A DNA stretch of 64,000 nt from Flavobacterium cerinum (GCF_024496085.1 NZ_CP101751.1:496001-560000), one strand, 5' to 3'; positions 1 through 10,160 are shown, counted from the stretch's first letter. Notes: generated from the letters alone by a model not told the origin. Numbers and translations: made by a program.

Positions 1-1281
1 CAGGTTCAGCGTTTGTCGCTAAAAGACGCTCTGAAATATGCCCTGGAAAACAAAGCCGATGCTAAAAAAGCTAAGCTTGAGGTTGACAACAGTAATCACA
101 AAATAGCCGAAGTACGCTCCCGTGCCTTACCGCAAATCAGCTTAAACGGAAGCCTTACTTATAACCCGATCTTACAGCTAAATGCTTTACCGGGCGACTT
201 TTTCGGACAACCGGGAACTACTATTCTCGCTCCGTTAGGGCAAAAATGGAACTCTGTTGGCGGCGCCACTTTAACACAGAATATCTTTGATTATTCTGTT
301 TTAACCGGATTAAAAGCAGCGAAGTCTACTCGTGAATTTTATCAGGTGAATGCGCAATTAACAGAAGAGCAGGTGATCGAAAAAGTGGCTAATGCTTACT
401 ATCAGGTATTCGTACAAAAACAAAAACTGAACACTATCGACAGTACATTGGCGAACAATACCAAAGTACGTAATATTATCGACGGACAGTTTAAAAACGG
501 ATTGGCCAAAAAAATCGATTTGGATCGTGTAAATGTAAAATTGATCAACCTTAATTCTACAAAACAACAATTGGTTAACGGTGTGCAAATGCAGGAAAAC
601 ACATTAAAATTCCTTATTGGTTTACCTGCTTCCACCCCAATTGAAATTGTAAAAGAAGACATTCAGGTTAAACCGTTCCTAAACGAGACACCATCCGTAA
701 CAAACAGAAGTGAATATCAGTTATTGGAAAAACAAAAAACACTTCTGAAATACCAAAAAGAATCATTTATAGCAGAACATTATCCCACTTTATCCCTTTC
801 TGCTAACTATAATTATATTGGTCAGGGTCCGGTAATGCCTTTAGGAGCAAAACCTGCTGACGGTGTGTATTGGTCGGATTTCTCTACGATCGGATTAAAC
901 CTGAAGATTCCTGTTTTTACCGGTTTCGCCACCCGTTCAAAAGTAAGACAAGCTGATGTGAGTCTTCAAAAAATTGAAGAAGATCTGAAAGATTCTGAAT
1001 TAGCTTTAGGATTAGAATTTGAAAATGCGAAATCGCAGTTAAACAACAGTCTTATTACGATTAACAATCAAAAAGAGAATGTGAATCTGGCCCAGGAAGT
1101 TTTCAGCAATACCAAAAACAATTATATCAACGGACTGGCTTCTTTAACTGATCTGTTGGATTCTGAAAATGCACTGACAGAAGCAAAAAACAATTATACA
1201 TCCGCTTTATTGGAATACAAACTGGCCGAAATCCAGATCATTAAATCCAAAGGAGCGTTAAAAACACTTTTAAATCAATAA
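1..1281 (+). CDS. TolC-family outer membrane efflux protein, 5' end outside window
   Basis: This is the outer-membrane channel of a tripartite RND efflux system. The reading frame is open from the first base of the window, so the signal peptide and true start lie upstream; 426 residues are visible. It shows the usual OEP layout: two related halves of long Gln/Asn/Lys-rich helices (for example the helix with AEEQVIEKVANAYYQV-like sequence near residue 120) alternating with beta segments such as LSANYNYIGQGP. The C-terminal half repeats the pattern and ends in a coiled-coil-like stretch. The adaptor gene follows after 12 nt and the pump after that, so the three form one operon. Substrate cannot be read from the sequence. 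Confidence 0.9.
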   Translation, partial: QVQRLSLKDALKYALENKADAKKAKLEVDNSNHKIAEVRSRALPQISLNGSLTYNPILQLNALPGDFFGQPGTTILAPLGQKWNSVGGATLTQNIFDYSVLTGLKAAKSTREFYQVNAQLTEEQVIEKVANAYYQVFVQKQKLNTIDSTLANNTKVRNIIDGQFKNGLAKKIDLDRVNVKLINLNSTKQQLVNGVQMQENTLKFLIGLPASTPIEIVKEDIQVKPFLNETPSVTNRSEYQLLEKQKTLLKYQKESFIAEHYPTLSLSANYNYIGQGPVMPLGAKPADGVYWSDFSTIGLNLKIPVFTGFATRSKVRQADVSLQKIEEDLKDSELALGLEFENAKSQLNNSLITINNQKENVNLAQEVFSNTKNNYINGLASLTDLLDSENALTEAKNNYTSALLEYKLAEIQIIKSKGALKTLLNQ

Positions 1282-1293
1282 CCATCAATCAAT

Positions 1294-2358
1294 ATGAAAA
1301 GAAAAATTATCACAGCAGTCGTTATATTAGGTTCATTAGGCCTGATCGCTTATGTGTTAAGCAGCAATAAAGCAAAGAATGAAGAGAAAACAGCCGTAGT
1401 AGCCGAAACCAATGCTACTGTAGTTGTAAAGATAGATACTGTAAAAACACAACCCGTTTCCCTGGATTTCATCGCAAACGGAAATTTTTATCCGTCTCAG
1501 GAATTAAATTTCTCCGCTGAAAACTCAGGACGCGTAACAAAGGTTTTAGTTGATGAAGGAACGCCGGTACGAATCGGACAAACTTTAGCCATAATTAAAG
1601 CGGATAAAATTAACGTAGACTTACAAAATGCGGAAGCTTCTTATCAAAATGCAGCAGCTGATGCGCAACGTTTTGAAAGCGCATTCAAAACCGGAGGTGT
1701 AACCAAACAACAATTGGATCAGGCGAAACTGGCACTTGCCAATGCTAAAGCGCATTTACAACAAGCTAAAATCACATTGGGTGATGCAAGCATTAAATCG
1801 TCTATCAACGGAATCGTAAACAAACGTTTTATCGAACCGGGATCTGTTGTTTCTCCGGGAACACAATTGTTTGAATTAGTGAATGTATCCACTTTAAAAT
1901 TAAAAGTTTCCGTAAGCGAAGATCAAATTGCCGGGCTTAAAGTAGGTTCACCTATTAAAGTGAAAGCAAGCGTTTATCCGGATAAAGAATTTAACGGTAA
2001 AATCACCTTTATCGCTCCGAAAGCCGATAGTAGTCTGAATTTCCCGGTTGAAATCGAAATCGTAAACAACGCTGCTAACGAATTAAAAGCAGGTATGTAC
2101 GGAACCGCTTTGTTCTCTTCTTCATCAGACAAAACACCTTTAATGATTGTACCGCGTACAGCTTTTGTAGGAAGTGTTAGCGCTAATCAGGTTTTTGTAA
2201 TGGAAAAAGACGGAACGGCTAAAATGAAAACCGTAACCGGCGGAAGAATCATTGGTGAAAAAGTAGAAATCCTGAACGGATTAAGCAATGGTGATATCGT
2301 GATTACGAGTGGTCAGATCAACTTAACTGATGGTGCAAAAGTTACCGTTTTAAAATAG
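1294..2358 (+). CDS. RND efflux periplasmic adaptor (MFP, AcrA/HlyD-like)
   Basis: The 354-residue protein links the inner-membrane pump to the TolC-like channel. An N-terminal membrane anchor covers about residues 4-22. A split biotinyl-lipoyl domain (LNFSAENSGRVTKVLVDEGT and, after the hairpin, ASIKSSINGIVNKRF) flanks a short alpha-helical hairpin of about 60 residues. A beta-barrel domain (LKLKVSVSEDQIAGLKVGS) and a membrane-proximal domain ending at residue 354 follow. There is no lipobox Cys, so it is probably held by the uncleaved helix. It sits between the channel gene (12 nt away) and the pump gene (53 nt away). The short hairpin and overall length fit multidrug-type adaptors better than heavy-metal CusB types. 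Confidence 0.92.
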   Translation: MKRKIITAVVILGSLGLIAYVLSSNKAKNEEKTAVVAETNATVVVKIDTVKTQPVSLDFIANGNFYPSQELNFSAENSGRVTKVLVDEGTPVRIGQTLAIIKADKINVDLQNAEASYQNAAADAQRFESAFKTGGVTKQQLDQAKLALANAKAHLQQAKITLGDASIKSSINGIVNKRFIEPGSVVSPGTQLFELVNVSTLKLKVSVSEDQIAGLKVGSPIKVKASVYPDKEFNGKITFIAPKADSSLNFPVEIEIVNNAANELKAGMYGTALFSSSSDKTPLMIVPRTAFVGSVSANQVFVMEKDGTAKMKTVTGGRIIGEKVEILNGLSNGDIVITSGQINLTDGAKVTVLK

Positions 2359-2411
2359 TTATGTGTTTTGATTAAACCGATCAGAACATTGACATAAACT
2401 TAAAAAAACAT

Positions 2412-5400
2412 ATGAAATTAGCAGAAATATCCATAAAACGTCCGTCCTTAATCGTCGTTCTCTTTACGATTCTGACATTAGGAGGACTATTCAGCTACGG
2501 TCTTTTGGGTTATGAATTGATCCCGAAATTCGAGAATAACGTAATCAGTATTTCGACCATTTATCCGGGTGCTTCGCCGGGTGAGGTTGAAAACACGGTT
2601 ACTAAAAAAATTGAGGATGCGATTTCCTCGTTGGAAAACATTAAAAAAATCGATTCCAAATCCTACGAAAGTTTATCCGTTGTAGCAATCCAGTTAAACA
2701 ATAACGCCAATGTGGATTATGCGTTAAACGATGCACAACGTAAAATCAACGCGGTTTTAAGTGATCTTCCGGATGACGTTAAACAACCGTCATTGAGTAA
2801 ATTCTCCTTGAGTGATTTACCGATTATGACTATTGCGGCGAACGCTAAAATGGACGAAGCACAGTTCTTTGACCTTATCGATAAAAAGATCAGCCCGATA
2901 TTATCCCGTGTTAACGGTGTGGCACAAATTCGTTTAATCGGCGGACAAGAACGTGAAATTCAGGTAAACCTTGACGCTAACAAAATGAAAGGATACGGAT
3001 TATCCGTTCCGCAAGTACAACAGGGAATTTTAACCTCTAACCTGGATTTCCCTACCGGAAATATCCAAACACGCGACCAGAAAATTTTGATTCGTCTGGC
3101 CGGTAAATATAAAACGGTAGAAGAATTGCGTAACCTTGTTGTTTCCGATAACAAGGGTGTACAAGTACGTCTTCAGGATGTTGCCGATGTACAGGATACA
3201 CAAAAAGAGGTTGAAAAAATTGCTCGTGTAGATGAGAAAAATGCGATTATCCTTCAGGTGATCAAACAGTCTGATGCTAACGCAGTAGAAGTAAGTGAGC
3301 ATATTCAGAAATTATTAGGAGAACTAAAAGTTGATTATAAAGAGCAACAACTACAATTAGATATTGCTAACGACAGTTCCGTGTTTACACTTCAGGCTGC
3401 TGATTCGGTTATCCACGATTTGATATTAGCGGTTATCCTGGTAGCATTGGTAATGTTGTTCTTCCTTCACAGTATTCGTAACTCGTTAATCGTAATGGTT
3501 TCGATTCCGGCTTCGTTAATTGCTACGTTTATCGGATTTGTATTCCTGGATTATACGCTAAACTTAATGAGTTTATTAGGACTTTCTCTTGTAGTAGGTA
3601 TTCTGGTGGATGATGCCATTGTGGTATTGGAAAACATATACAGGCACATGGAGATGGGTAAAAACAGAGTTCGTGCTGCTTATGATGCAACATCTGAAAT
3701 CGGAGGTACTGTAGTTTCGATTACATTGGTAATCGTGGTCGTATTCTTACCGATTGCGATGAGTACCGGATTGGTATCAAACATCATTACACAATTCTGT
3801 GTGACCGTAATTATCTCTACCTTACTATCCTTATTATCTTCATTTACAATCGTACCGTGGTTATCATCCCGTTTCGGTAAATTGGAGCATATCGAAGGTA
3901 AAAACTTATTCGGACGAATCATTTTAGGGTTCGAAAAAATATTAACTCGTTTTACAAACTGGGTAAGTGATATTTTAGTTTGGTGTTTAGGACACAAGAA
4001 AACAACATTGGGAATTGTAGCCGGGTTATTCTTTGCTTCCTTATATATGGTAGCCGGAGGTTATGTGGGAGGAGAATTCTTCGCCCGTTCTGATGCCGGA
4101 GAATTCCTGGTTCAGATCGAAATGCCGAAAGATGCTTCATTAGAGCAAACGAACTTTATGACCCAGAAAGCGGAAGACTTTCTTAAAAAACAAAAAGAAG
4201 TAAAAAGCCTGATCACTACCGTAGGACAAACCAGTGAAGGGTTTGGCGGAACGCAGGCAACCGCTTATAAATCGGAGATCCGTGTAAAATTAGTGGATCA
4301 GGATCAACGTCAGGATGACTCTTATGTATATGCTGCTAAGGTCAAACGTAAAATGCAAAATGTATTAGTTGGTCCGAAAATCAAGACCGTAGGTATGAGT
4401 ATCATGGGTACTGCCGAAGAAGCACCGCTAGCATTAGTGGTAACCGGTACAACATTAGACAGTGCAATGGTATTTGCTAAAGCGGCTGAAAAAGAATTAT
4501 ACAAAATTAAAGGTGCATCTGAAATCAAATTATCAGTAGAAACCGGAAACCCGGAAGTTAACGTTCAGGTAGACCGTGATAAAATGGCTGCTTTAGGGTT
4601 AACATTACAAACGGTGGGTATGACGATGCAAACGGCTTTCAGCGGAAATACCGATGGAAAATACCGTGCCGGTGAATACGAATACGATATCAACATCCGA
4701 TACAATGCATTCGACAGAAAAAATATCGATGATGTAAGTAACCTGATCTTCGTTAATAATAAAGGAGAACAAATCAAATTATCGCAATTTGCAACCGTAA
4801 AAGAAGGTTCAGGACCAAGTCAGCTAGAGCGTCGTGATAAGAGTGCTTCCGTAACTGTACAGGGACAAACGGTAGGTCGTCCTACCGGAACTGTCGCAAC
4901 AGAATGGCAGTCGGCTTTCGAAAAATTACACAAACCAACCGGTGTAAACTATGTTTGGGGTGGTGATATGGAAAATCAAACAGAAGGTTTCGGTACGTTA
5001 GGATTCGCATTATTAGCAGCAATCATTTTGGTTTACCTGGTAATGGTGGGACTTTATGATAGTTATGTTCACCCGTTTGTCGTATTGTTCTCGGTTCCGT
5101 TATCGTTTATCGGTGCATTACTAGCCTTAGGTTTAACCAATAATTCCCTGAATATCTTTACCATTTTGGGTATCATCATGTTGATCGGATTGGTATGTAA
5201 GAATGCAATTATGTTGGTCGACTTTACCAACCAGCGTCGTGCAGCAGGTGAATCGATTCACAATGCATTAATCCAGGCGAACCACGCACGTCTTCGTCCG
5301 ATTTTGATGACGACTATCGCGATGGTATTCGGTATGCTACCGATCGCATTGGCTTCCGGAGCCGGAGCTGAATGGAAAAACGGATTGGCATGGGTTATTA

Positions 5401-5585
5401 TCGGAGGTTTGATCAGTTCATTATTCCTGACACTTGTTATCGTTCCGGTGATCTATGATATTATGGAAAAACTAATTCACAAATTCTCGAAAGGAAAAAC
5501 TACTGATTATTCTAAATTGATGGTGGAAGATTATGTAGCGAATGAAATAAGTGAAGATGGTTTTACGCCAACACACAAAATGTAA
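2412..5585 (+). CDS. RND efflux pump permease (HAE1/AcrB-type)
   Basis: The 1057-residue protein is the proton-driven inner-membrane pump of the tripartite system. It has the RND layout: TM1 at residues 10-30, a large periplasmic loop, TM2-6 (starting near LILAVILVALVMLFFLHS), a second loop, and TM8-12 (LLAAIILVYLVMVGLYDSYV onward). The first half carries the conserved GLSLVVGILVDDAIVVLENI segment in TM4, with the paired Asp residues used in proton transfer. The second half carries the matching GIIMLIGLVCKNAIMLVDF. These motifs, and the absence of CusA-type Met clusters that I can recognise, favour the drug/hydrophobe (HAE1) branch. It is the last gene of the operon and is followed by a hairpin at 5610-5641. 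Confidence 0.93.
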   Translation: MKLAEISIKRPSLIVVLFTILTLGGLFSYGLLGYELIPKFENNVISISTIYPGASPGEVENTVTKKIEDAISSLENIKKIDSKSYESLSVVAIQLNNNANVDYALNDAQRKINAVLSDLPDDVKQPSLSKFSLSDLPIMTIAANAKMDEAQFFDLIDKKISPILSRVNGVAQIRLIGGQEREIQVNLDANKMKGYGLSVPQVQQGILTSNLDFPTGNIQTRDQKILIRLAGKYKTVEELRNLVVSDNKGVQVRLQDVADVQDTQKEVEKIARVDEKNAIILQVIKQSDANAVEVSEHIQKLLGELKVDYKEQQLQLDIANDSSVFTLQAADSVIHDLILAVILVALVMLFFLHSIRNSLIVMVSIPASLIATFIGFVFLDYTLNLMSLLGLSLVVGILVDDAIVVLENIYRHMEMGKNRVRAAYDATSEIGGTVVSITLVIVVVFLPIAMSTGLVSNIITQFCVTVIISTLLSLLSSFTIVPWLSSRFGKLEHIEGKNLFGRIILGFEKILTRFTNWVSDILVWCLGHKKTTLGIVAGLFFASLYMVAGGYVGGEFFARSDAGEFLVQIEMPKDASLEQTNFMTQKAEDFLKKQKEVKSLITTVGQTSEGFGGTQATAYKSEIRVKLVDQDQRQDDSYVYAAKVKRKMQNVLVGPKIKTVGMSIMGTAEEAPLALVVTGTTLDSAMVFAKAAEKELYKIKGASEIKLSVETGNPEVNVQVDRDKMAALGLTLQTVGMTMQTAFSGNTDGKYRAGEYEYDINIRYNAFDRKNIDDVSNLIFVNNKGEQIKLSQFATVKEGSGPSQLERRDKSASVTVQGQTVGRPTGTVATEWQSAFEKLHKPTGVNYVWGGDMENQTEGFGTLGFALLAAIILVYLVMVGLYDSYVHPFVVLFSVPLSFIGALLALGLTNNSLNIFTILGIIMLIGLVCKNAIMLVDFTNQRRAAGESIHNALIQANHARLRPILMTTIAMVFGMLPIALASGAGAEWKNGLAWVIIGGLISSLFLTLVIVPVIYDIMEKLIHKFSKGKTTDYSKLMVEDYVANEISEDGFTPTHKM

Positions 5586-5609
5586 ACAAACAAAGCAATT
5601 TAAACTAAG

Positions 5610-5641
5610 AATGGCTGTTATGAATTTTCATAGCAGCCATT
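5610..5641. terminator. Hairpin between convergent efflux pump and MORN-like genes
   Basis: AATGGCTG and CAGCCATT (5610-5617 and 5634-5641) enclose a further TATGAA/TTCATA stem with a 2-nt centre. The 15-bp stem has one G-T pair. It lies between convergent genes and could stop transcription from both sides; the T-run after it is weak. Confidence 0.6.
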
Positions 5642-5712
5642 CCTCTTTTAGAAGCGAACCTTATAAAGGTCTCACGAAACAGTATTAATTTTTTTTGAAA
5701 ATCAAACCGTAA

Positions 5713-6060
5713 TTAATTTCTGTTTACTAACGCTTCCTGTTTCCAGTTTTTGATATCCGCGATTCGGCTATTCGAATAATCGACTTCACTTAACATCGCT
5801 TTGTTCCAGAAAAACCATTTTCCGGATTTATTTCCATCAACATATTCTCCTATCGCCTGCTTGGATCCGTCTTCATTAAATGAAACCCATTTCCCATGCG
5901 GCTTGGCATCTTTATAAAAGCCTTCCTGTTTTAACTGACCATTATCATAATAATAGGTCGCCTTCACTAAATTACCGACAATCTCATATTTAGGCTCCAC
6001 ATTTTGTGCAAATAACACTCCCGAAAACAGTAATAATCCGGCAATCAAGTTCTTTTTCAT
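5713..6060 (-). CDS. Secreted MORN-repeat / YwqK-like protein
   Basis: A 115-residue protein of unknown role. I chose the ATG at 6060 because it gives a clean signal peptide (MKKNLIAGLLLFSGVLFAQN, predicted cleavage after A18 or Q19), whereas the open frame extends 29 further codons upstream without sense. The mature part has two or three MORN-like strands: YYDNGQLKQEGFYKDAKPHG, WVSFNEDGSKQAIGEYVDGN and SGKWFFWN. This is the pattern of the YwqK/MORN family, common as short periplasmic or surface proteins in Bacteroidota. It is monocistronic and convergent with the efflux operon. The YwqK antitoxin label used in databases is not supported by any partner gene here. Confidence 0.75.
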   Translation of the reverse strand: MKKNLIAGLLLFSGVLFAQNVEPKYEIVGNLVKATYYYDNGQLKQEGFYKDAKPHGKWVSFNEDGSKQAIGEYVDGNKSGKWFFWNKAMLSEVDYSNSRIADIKNWKQEALVNRN

Positions 6061-6236
6061 AGCTTTACGTTTTAAATGGTTAATCAATTCTATATCAAAT
6101 TTAGAAAATGTATTTACAATTTCAAAACTTTCACTTAACAATTTCATAACATTGCGGTCAAATTTAACATTGGAACACTAATTCTTTCCTGTTTACTTTA
6201 ATTTTCCGCTCTTTATTCCGCAGAAACTTTAAAGCA

Positions 6237-6271
6237 TTGACTTTAAACTTGAAACAAAAAACTTAAATTTG
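6237..6271 (+). promoter_or_regulatory. Candidate aspS promoter
   Basis: TAAATTTG (6264-6271) matches the Bacteroidota -7 element TAnnTTTG exactly. The nearest upstream TTG (6237-6239) is 24 nt away, slightly longer than usual. The start codon lies 20 nt downstream. Confidence 0.45.
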
Positions 6272-6290
6272 CGCATAAATTTTTAAGATA

Positions 6291-8042
6291 ATGTACAGAA
6301 GTCATAATTGTGGAGCTTTACGAGCTTCCGATAGCAACAAAGAAGTTACTCTAGCCGGATGGGTGCAAAAAACACGTGATAAAGGTTTTATGATTTGGGT
6401 GGATTTGCGCGATCGTTACGGAATTACACAATTAATTTTTGATGCCAACAGAACCAACCCGGATGTATTTGAAAAAGCCAAAACATTAGGTCGTGAATTT
6501 GTTGTTCAGGTAAAAGGAACCGTTATTGAACGAGAATCCAAAAACCCGAATATGCCAACCGGTGATGTTGAAATCTTAGTAAGCGAACTGAACGTTTTAA
6601 ATACTTCTATCACACCTCCGTTCACAATTGAAGATGAAACGGATGGCGGTGAAGATATCCGTATGAAGTTCCGCTACCTGGACATTAGACGAAATCCGGT
6701 AAAAAACAACTTGTTATTCCGTCATAAAGTAGCTCAGGAAGTACGTAATTATCTTTCTTCTCAGGATTTCTGTGAAGTAGAAACACCCTATTTGATTAAA
6801 TCGACTCCGGAAGGTGCCCGTGATTTCGTGGTTCCGTCCCGTATGAACGAAGGTCAATTTTACGCTTTACCACAGTCACCTCAAACCTTCAAACAGTTAT
6901 TGATGGTCGGCGGTATGGATAAATACTTCCAAATCGTTAAATGTTTCCGTGATGAAGATTTAAGAGCGGACAGACAACCGGAATTTACGCAAATTGACTG
7001 CGAAATGGCCTTTGTTGAACAAGAAGACATTCTAGATACTTTCGAAGGACTTACGCGTCATTTATTAAAAGAAATCAAAGGAATCGAAGTCGATAAATTT
7101 CCTCGTATGACATACGATCATGCGATGAAAACCTACGGAAATGACAAACCGGATATTCGTTTCGGAATGGAATTCGGTGAATTAAACAGTGTTGCACAAC
7201 ATAAAGAGTTTGCCGTATTCAACAGTGCCGAGTTAGTTGTTGGTATTGCTGTTCCGGGCGCTGCTTCTTACACCCGTAAAGAAATCGACAATCTGATTGA
7301 TTGGGTAAAACGTCCGCAAATCGGAGCTTCCGGTATGGTCTATTGTAAATATGAAGCAGACGGTTCTTTAAAATCATCCGTTGATAAATTCTACGATCAG
7401 GACGATTTATTAAACTGGGCTAAAGCAACCAATGCAAAACCGGGCGATCTGATTTTAGTTTTATCCGGTCCGGCCAATAAAACACGTACACAATTAAGTG
7501 CTCTGCGTATGGAAGTTGCCACACGCTTAGGATTACGCAACTCAGATGAATTCGCACCTCTTTGGGTGGTAGATTTCCCTCTATTGGAATGGGATGAAGA
7601 AAGCGAACGTTTCCATGCTATGCACCACCCTTTTACTTCGCCTAAACCGGAAGATATTCACTTATTGGATACTGATCCGGGTAAAGTGCGTGCCAATGCG
7701 TATGACATGGTATTAAACGGAAATGAAATCGGAGGAGGATCAATCCGTATCCACGATAAAGAAACACAACAGCTAATGTTCAAACATTTAGGATTTTCCG
7801 ATGAAGAGGCAAAAGCACAGTTTGGTTTCCTGATGGATGCTTTCCAATATGGAGCGCCGCCACACGGAGGATTAGCTTTCGGATTAGACCGTTTGGTATC
7901 AATTCTTGGCGGACAAGAGACAATTCGCGATTTTATCGCTTTCCCTAAAAACAATTCCGGAAGAGATGTTATGATCGATGCTCCGGCACCGATCGACAAC
8001 AAACAACTCGAAGAATTATCGATAAAATTAAACCTTAAATAA
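6291..8042 (+). CDS. aspS: Aspartate--tRNA ligase
   Basis: This class II aminoacyl-tRNA synthetase charges tRNA-Asp in the cytoplasm. At 583 residues it has the normal bacterial length. Order of parts: N-terminal OB-fold anticodon-binding domain (about 1-105, with [20 protein letters not shown]), catalytic domain motif 1 around residues 140-170, motif 2 with [18 protein letters not shown] near 220-237, a GAD-type insertion (about 270-400), and motif 3 with [16 protein letters not shown] near residues 527-542. The start matches the usual MYRSHNCG N-terminus. A terminator follows directly, so it is probably a single-gene unit. Confidence 0.98.
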   Translation: MYRSHNCGALRASDSNKEVTLAGWVQKTRDKGFMIWVDLRDRYGITQLIFDANRTNPDVFEKAKTLGREFVVQVKGTVIERESKNPNMPTGDVEILVSELNVLNTSITPPFTIEDETDGGEDIRMKFRYLDIRRNPVKNNLLFRHKVAQEVRNYLSSQDFCEVETPYLIKSTPEGARDFVVPSRMNEGQFYALPQSPQTFKQLLMVGGMDKYFQIVKCFRDEDLRADRQPEFTQIDCEMAFVEQEDILDTFEGLTRHLLKEIKGIEVDKFPRMTYDHAMKTYGNDKPDIRFGMEFGELNSVAQHKEFAVFNSAELVVGIAVPGAASYTRKEIDNLIDWVKRPQIGASGMVYCKYEADGSLKSSVDKFYDQDDLLNWAKATNAKPGDLILVLSGPANKTRTQLSALRMEVATRLGLRNSDEFAPLWVVDFPLLEWDEESERFHAMHHPFTSPKPEDIHLLDTDPGKVRANAYDMVLNGNEIGGGSIRIHDKETQQLMFKHLGFSDEEAKAQFGFLMDAFQYGAPPHGGLAFGLDRLVSILGGQETIRDFIAFPKNNSGRDVMIDAPAPIDNKQLEELSIKLNLK

Positions 8043-8050
8043 TAAAGTAA

Positions 8051-8077
8051 AAGCGGACGTTAATCCGCTTTTTTTTA
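8051..8077 (+). terminator. Rho-independent terminator of aspS
   Basis: AAGCGGA (8051-8057) pairs with TCCGCTT (8064-8070) across a 6-nt loop and is followed by a T-run. Confidence 0.9.
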
Positions 8078-8155
8078 TGAATTTAAAAAAATATTAACAA
8101 TAATTTAAAGTCTTCAAAATTTAAACATTTTTACTTAATTTTTTTCACCAAAAAC

Positions 8156-8185
8156 TTGCTTGTGTTAAAAAAAAGTATATCTTTG
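8156..8185 (+). promoter_or_regulatory. Promoter of the cold-shock gene
   Basis: TTG (8156-8158), a 19-nt spacer and TATCTTTG (8178-8185) fit the Bacteroidota consensus. The predicted leader is only about 25-30 nt, shorter than the cspA-type leader of enterobacteria. Confidence 0.65.
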
Positions 8186-8216
8186 AGTATTATTAATTAT
8201 TTTTTATTATTACACT

Positions 8217-8417
8217 ATGCGAACAGGCAAAGTAAAATTTTTTAATGAATCTAAAGGTTATGGATTCATTACTGACGAAGAAACTGGAAAAGACATTTTC
8301 GTACACGCTACTGGAATTAAAGTGGAAACTTTAAATGAAGGTGACAAAGTTTCTTACGAAGAAGAAGACGGAAGAAAAGGTAAAGTAGCTGCTAAAGTAG
8401 TAGTTATCGAAGACTAA
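8217..8417 (+). CDS. Cold-shock domain protein (CspA family)
   Basis: A 66-residue single cold-shock domain, an RNA/ssDNA chaperone. The nucleic-acid-binding motifs are present: RNP1 as ESKGYGFIT (residues 12-20) and RNP2 as KDIFVHAT. The chain is acidic in the middle (SYEEEDGRKG), as in many flavobacterial CSPs. It has its own consensus promoter and its own strong terminator, so it is expressed as an independent short transcript. The sequence alone cannot say whether it is cold-induced or constitutive. Confidence 0.95.
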   Translation: MRTGKVKFFNESKGYGFITDEETGKDIFVHATGIKVETLNEGDKVSYEEEDGRKGKVAAKVVVIED

Positions 8418-8452
8418 TATAAATATTAATTTTTGGTTACCTAAATGGACTA

Positions 8453-8480
8453 AGCCGCTCTTCACAGAGCGGCTTTTTTA
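8453..8480 (+). terminator. Terminator of the cold-shock gene
   Basis: AGCCGCTC (8453-8460) and GAGCGGCT (8467-8474) form an 8-bp GC-rich stem with loop TTCACA and a T-run. Confidence 0.92.
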
Positions 8481-8591
8481 CATTTTCACTTTCTGTAATA
8501 ATTGTTCTCTAAAATTTCACTATTTATATTTAGTCTAAATATGTTTTGCATTTATATTAAAAAACAACGTCAAATAGATTAAAAAATTACG

Positions 8592-8621
8592 TTGCTTATC
8601 CCGTTTAGGAATGTATATTTG
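8592..8621 (+). promoter_or_regulatory. Promoter of the nuo operon
   Basis: TTG (8592-8594), a 19-nt spacer and TATATTTG (8614-8621) form a perfect Bacteroidota promoter. The first gene starts 33 nt after the -7 element. No other strong promoter is evident inside the 13-kb operon. Confidence 0.75.
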
Positions 8622-8654
8622 TGAATTATTTCCAGAATTAAGAGAACTAAAATC

Positions 8655-9020
8655 ATGCAAACAAATCAAATTGATTACATTCCAATAGTGATGCAATCAC
8701 TACTAGCTATCGGTTTTGTGGTTACAACGATCATAATTTCAGGCCTGTTAGGTCCTAAAAGACACTCTCAAAACAAGGATAAAAACTTCGAATGCGGTAT
8801 TGAATCCGTAGGAAACGCCCGTATTCCTTTCTCCGTAAAATACTTTTTAGTCGCCATATTATTTGTTCTTTTTGATGTTGAAGTAATCTTCATGTATCCG
8901 TGGGCTGTAAATTTTAAAGCCATGGGAGTTGAAGGTTTTATGAAAATGGGTATTTTCATGACACTTCTTGTAGTAGGATTCTTCTACGTTATCAAGAAGA
9001 AAGGATTGGAATGGGAATAA
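8655..9020 (+). CDS. nuoA: NADH-quinone oxidoreductase subunit A
   Basis: A membrane subunit of complex I at the junction of the hydrophobic and peripheral arms. The 121 residues hold three TM helices (about 12-33, 65-85 and 94-112). The conserved loop with Cys is visible as KNFECGIESVGNARIPFSV, and the acidic TM2 start as VLFDVEVIFMYPWA. It is the first gene of the operon. Confidence 0.97.
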   Translation: MQTNQIDYIPIVMQSLLAIGFVVTTIIISGLLGPKRHSQNKDKNFECGIESVGNARIPFSVKYFLVAILFVLFDVEVIFMYPWAVNFKAMGVEGFMKMGIFMTLLVVGFFYVIKKKGLEWE

Positions 9021-9085
9021 AGAATTCAGGATTTTAATCTGTTTCAAAAGCTTTTGAAATGCTTAAGATTTAAAATAATAAAACG

Positions 9086-9637
9086 ATGAGTGATACTTCT
9101 AAATATAATACGGTAGACGCACCGGAAGGATTTGCCGGTGAAGGTTTTTTTGCTACCAGACTGGACTCCGTTGTCGGATTAGCCAGAGCCAATTCCTTAT
9201 GGCCTTTACCTTTTGCAACTTCATGTTGTGGTATTGAATTCATGGCCACAATGGCAGCACACTATGATGTGGCACGTTTCGGATCGGAACGTATGAGTTT
9301 CTCGCCAAGACAAGCAGACATGCTTTTGGTTATGGGTACTATCGCTAAAAAAATGGCTCCTATCTTACGTCAGGTTTACGAACAAATGTCAGAACCGAAA
9401 TGGGTTATTGCCGTTGGAGCCTGTGCTTCATCCGGTGGTGTATTCGACACTTACTCCGTACTTCAGGGAATTGACAAAGTGATTCCGGTTGATGTATATG
9501 TACCGGGTTGTCCGCCAAGACCGGAACAAATTCTGGACGGTATTATGCGTCTGCAGGAAATTGTTAAAAGTGAATCGGTAAGAAGAAGAAGTTCCGATGA
9601 ATATAAAGATTTATTAGGTTCTTATAACATCAAGTAA
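9086..9637 (+). CDS. nuoB: NADH-quinone oxidoreductase subunit B
   Basis: A peripheral subunit that holds the terminal 4Fe-4S cluster N2 next to the quinone site. The four ligands are present: the tandem C47-C48 in [13 protein letters not shown]113 in GACASSGG, and C142 in [15 protein letters not shown]. At 183 residues it has normal length. The next gene starts 1 nt after its stop codon, suggesting coupled translation. Confidence 0.98.
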   Translation: MSDTSKYNTVDAPEGFAGEGFFATRLDSVVGLARANSLWPLPFATSCCGIEFMATMAAHYDVARFGSERMSFSPRQADMLLVMGTIAKKMAPILRQVYEQMSEPKWVIAVGACASSGGVFDTYSVLQGIDKVIPVDVYVPGCPPRPEQILDGIMRLQEIVKSESVRRRSSDEYKDLLGSYNIK

Positions 9638-9638
9638 A

Positions 9639-10160
9639 ATGGCTTTAGAAACCTCAGTAATACAGAATAAATTGATTGAAAATTTCGGTTTAAAAGTAAC
9701 CGATTTCTTTCAACAACACGATATTTTCACATTTGAAGTAGCATCAGACTCTATAGTAGAAGTAATGAAATTTCTTAGAGATGATGCTACTTTACGTTTT
9801 AATTTCCTAACGGATCTTTGTGGTATTCATTATCCGGATTACGAAAAAGGACGCCAGTTTGCCGTAGTATATCATATGCACAACTGGATGGACAATGTTC
9901 GTATCCGTATCAAATGCTACCTGGATGGTGATAACCCGGAAATCGATACCGTAACCGGTTTATTCCTGAGTTCCAACTGGCAGGAAAGAGAAACCTATGA
10001 TTTCTACGGGATCATTTTCAAAGGCCATCCGCAATTGAAACGTATCCTGAATATGGACGAAATGACCTCTTTCCCGTTACGTAAAGAATTCCCTATGGAA
10101 GACGGCGGAAGAACCGATAAAGATGACAGATTCTTCGGTAGAACAACCCAAAATTGCTAA
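9639..10160 (+). CDS. nuoC: NADH-quinone oxidoreductase subunit C
   Basis: The 30-kDa-type subunit of the connecting module. Its 173 residues include the family signature ETYDFYGIIFKGHPQLKRIL and FPLRKEFPMED. Unlike in E. coli, it is not fused to NuoD, which is encoded separately 32 nt downstream. It is packed against nuoB with a 1-nt gap. Confidence 0.97.
   Translation: MALETSVIQNKLIENFGLKVTDFFQQHDIFTFEVASDSIVEVMKFLRDDATLRFNFLTDLCGIHYPDYEKGRQFAVVYHMHNWMDNVRIRIKCYLDGDNPEIDTVTGLFLSSNWQERETYDFYGIIFKGHPQLKRILNMDEMTSFPLRKEFPMEDGGRTDKDDRFFGRTTQNC

Noticed and set aside
5713..6060. YwqK-type antitoxin of a toxin-antitoxin pair
   Set aside because: It has a signal peptide and no partner gene beside it; the name comes from a distant relative only.
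7658..8002. 114-codon open frame antisense to aspS
   Set aside because: It mirrors the conserved class II synthetase C-terminus and shows no protein family of its own.
8186..8216. Structured cspA-like thermosensor leader
   Set aside because: The predicted leader is about 30 nt and purely AT-rich, too short for the known enterobacterial structure.
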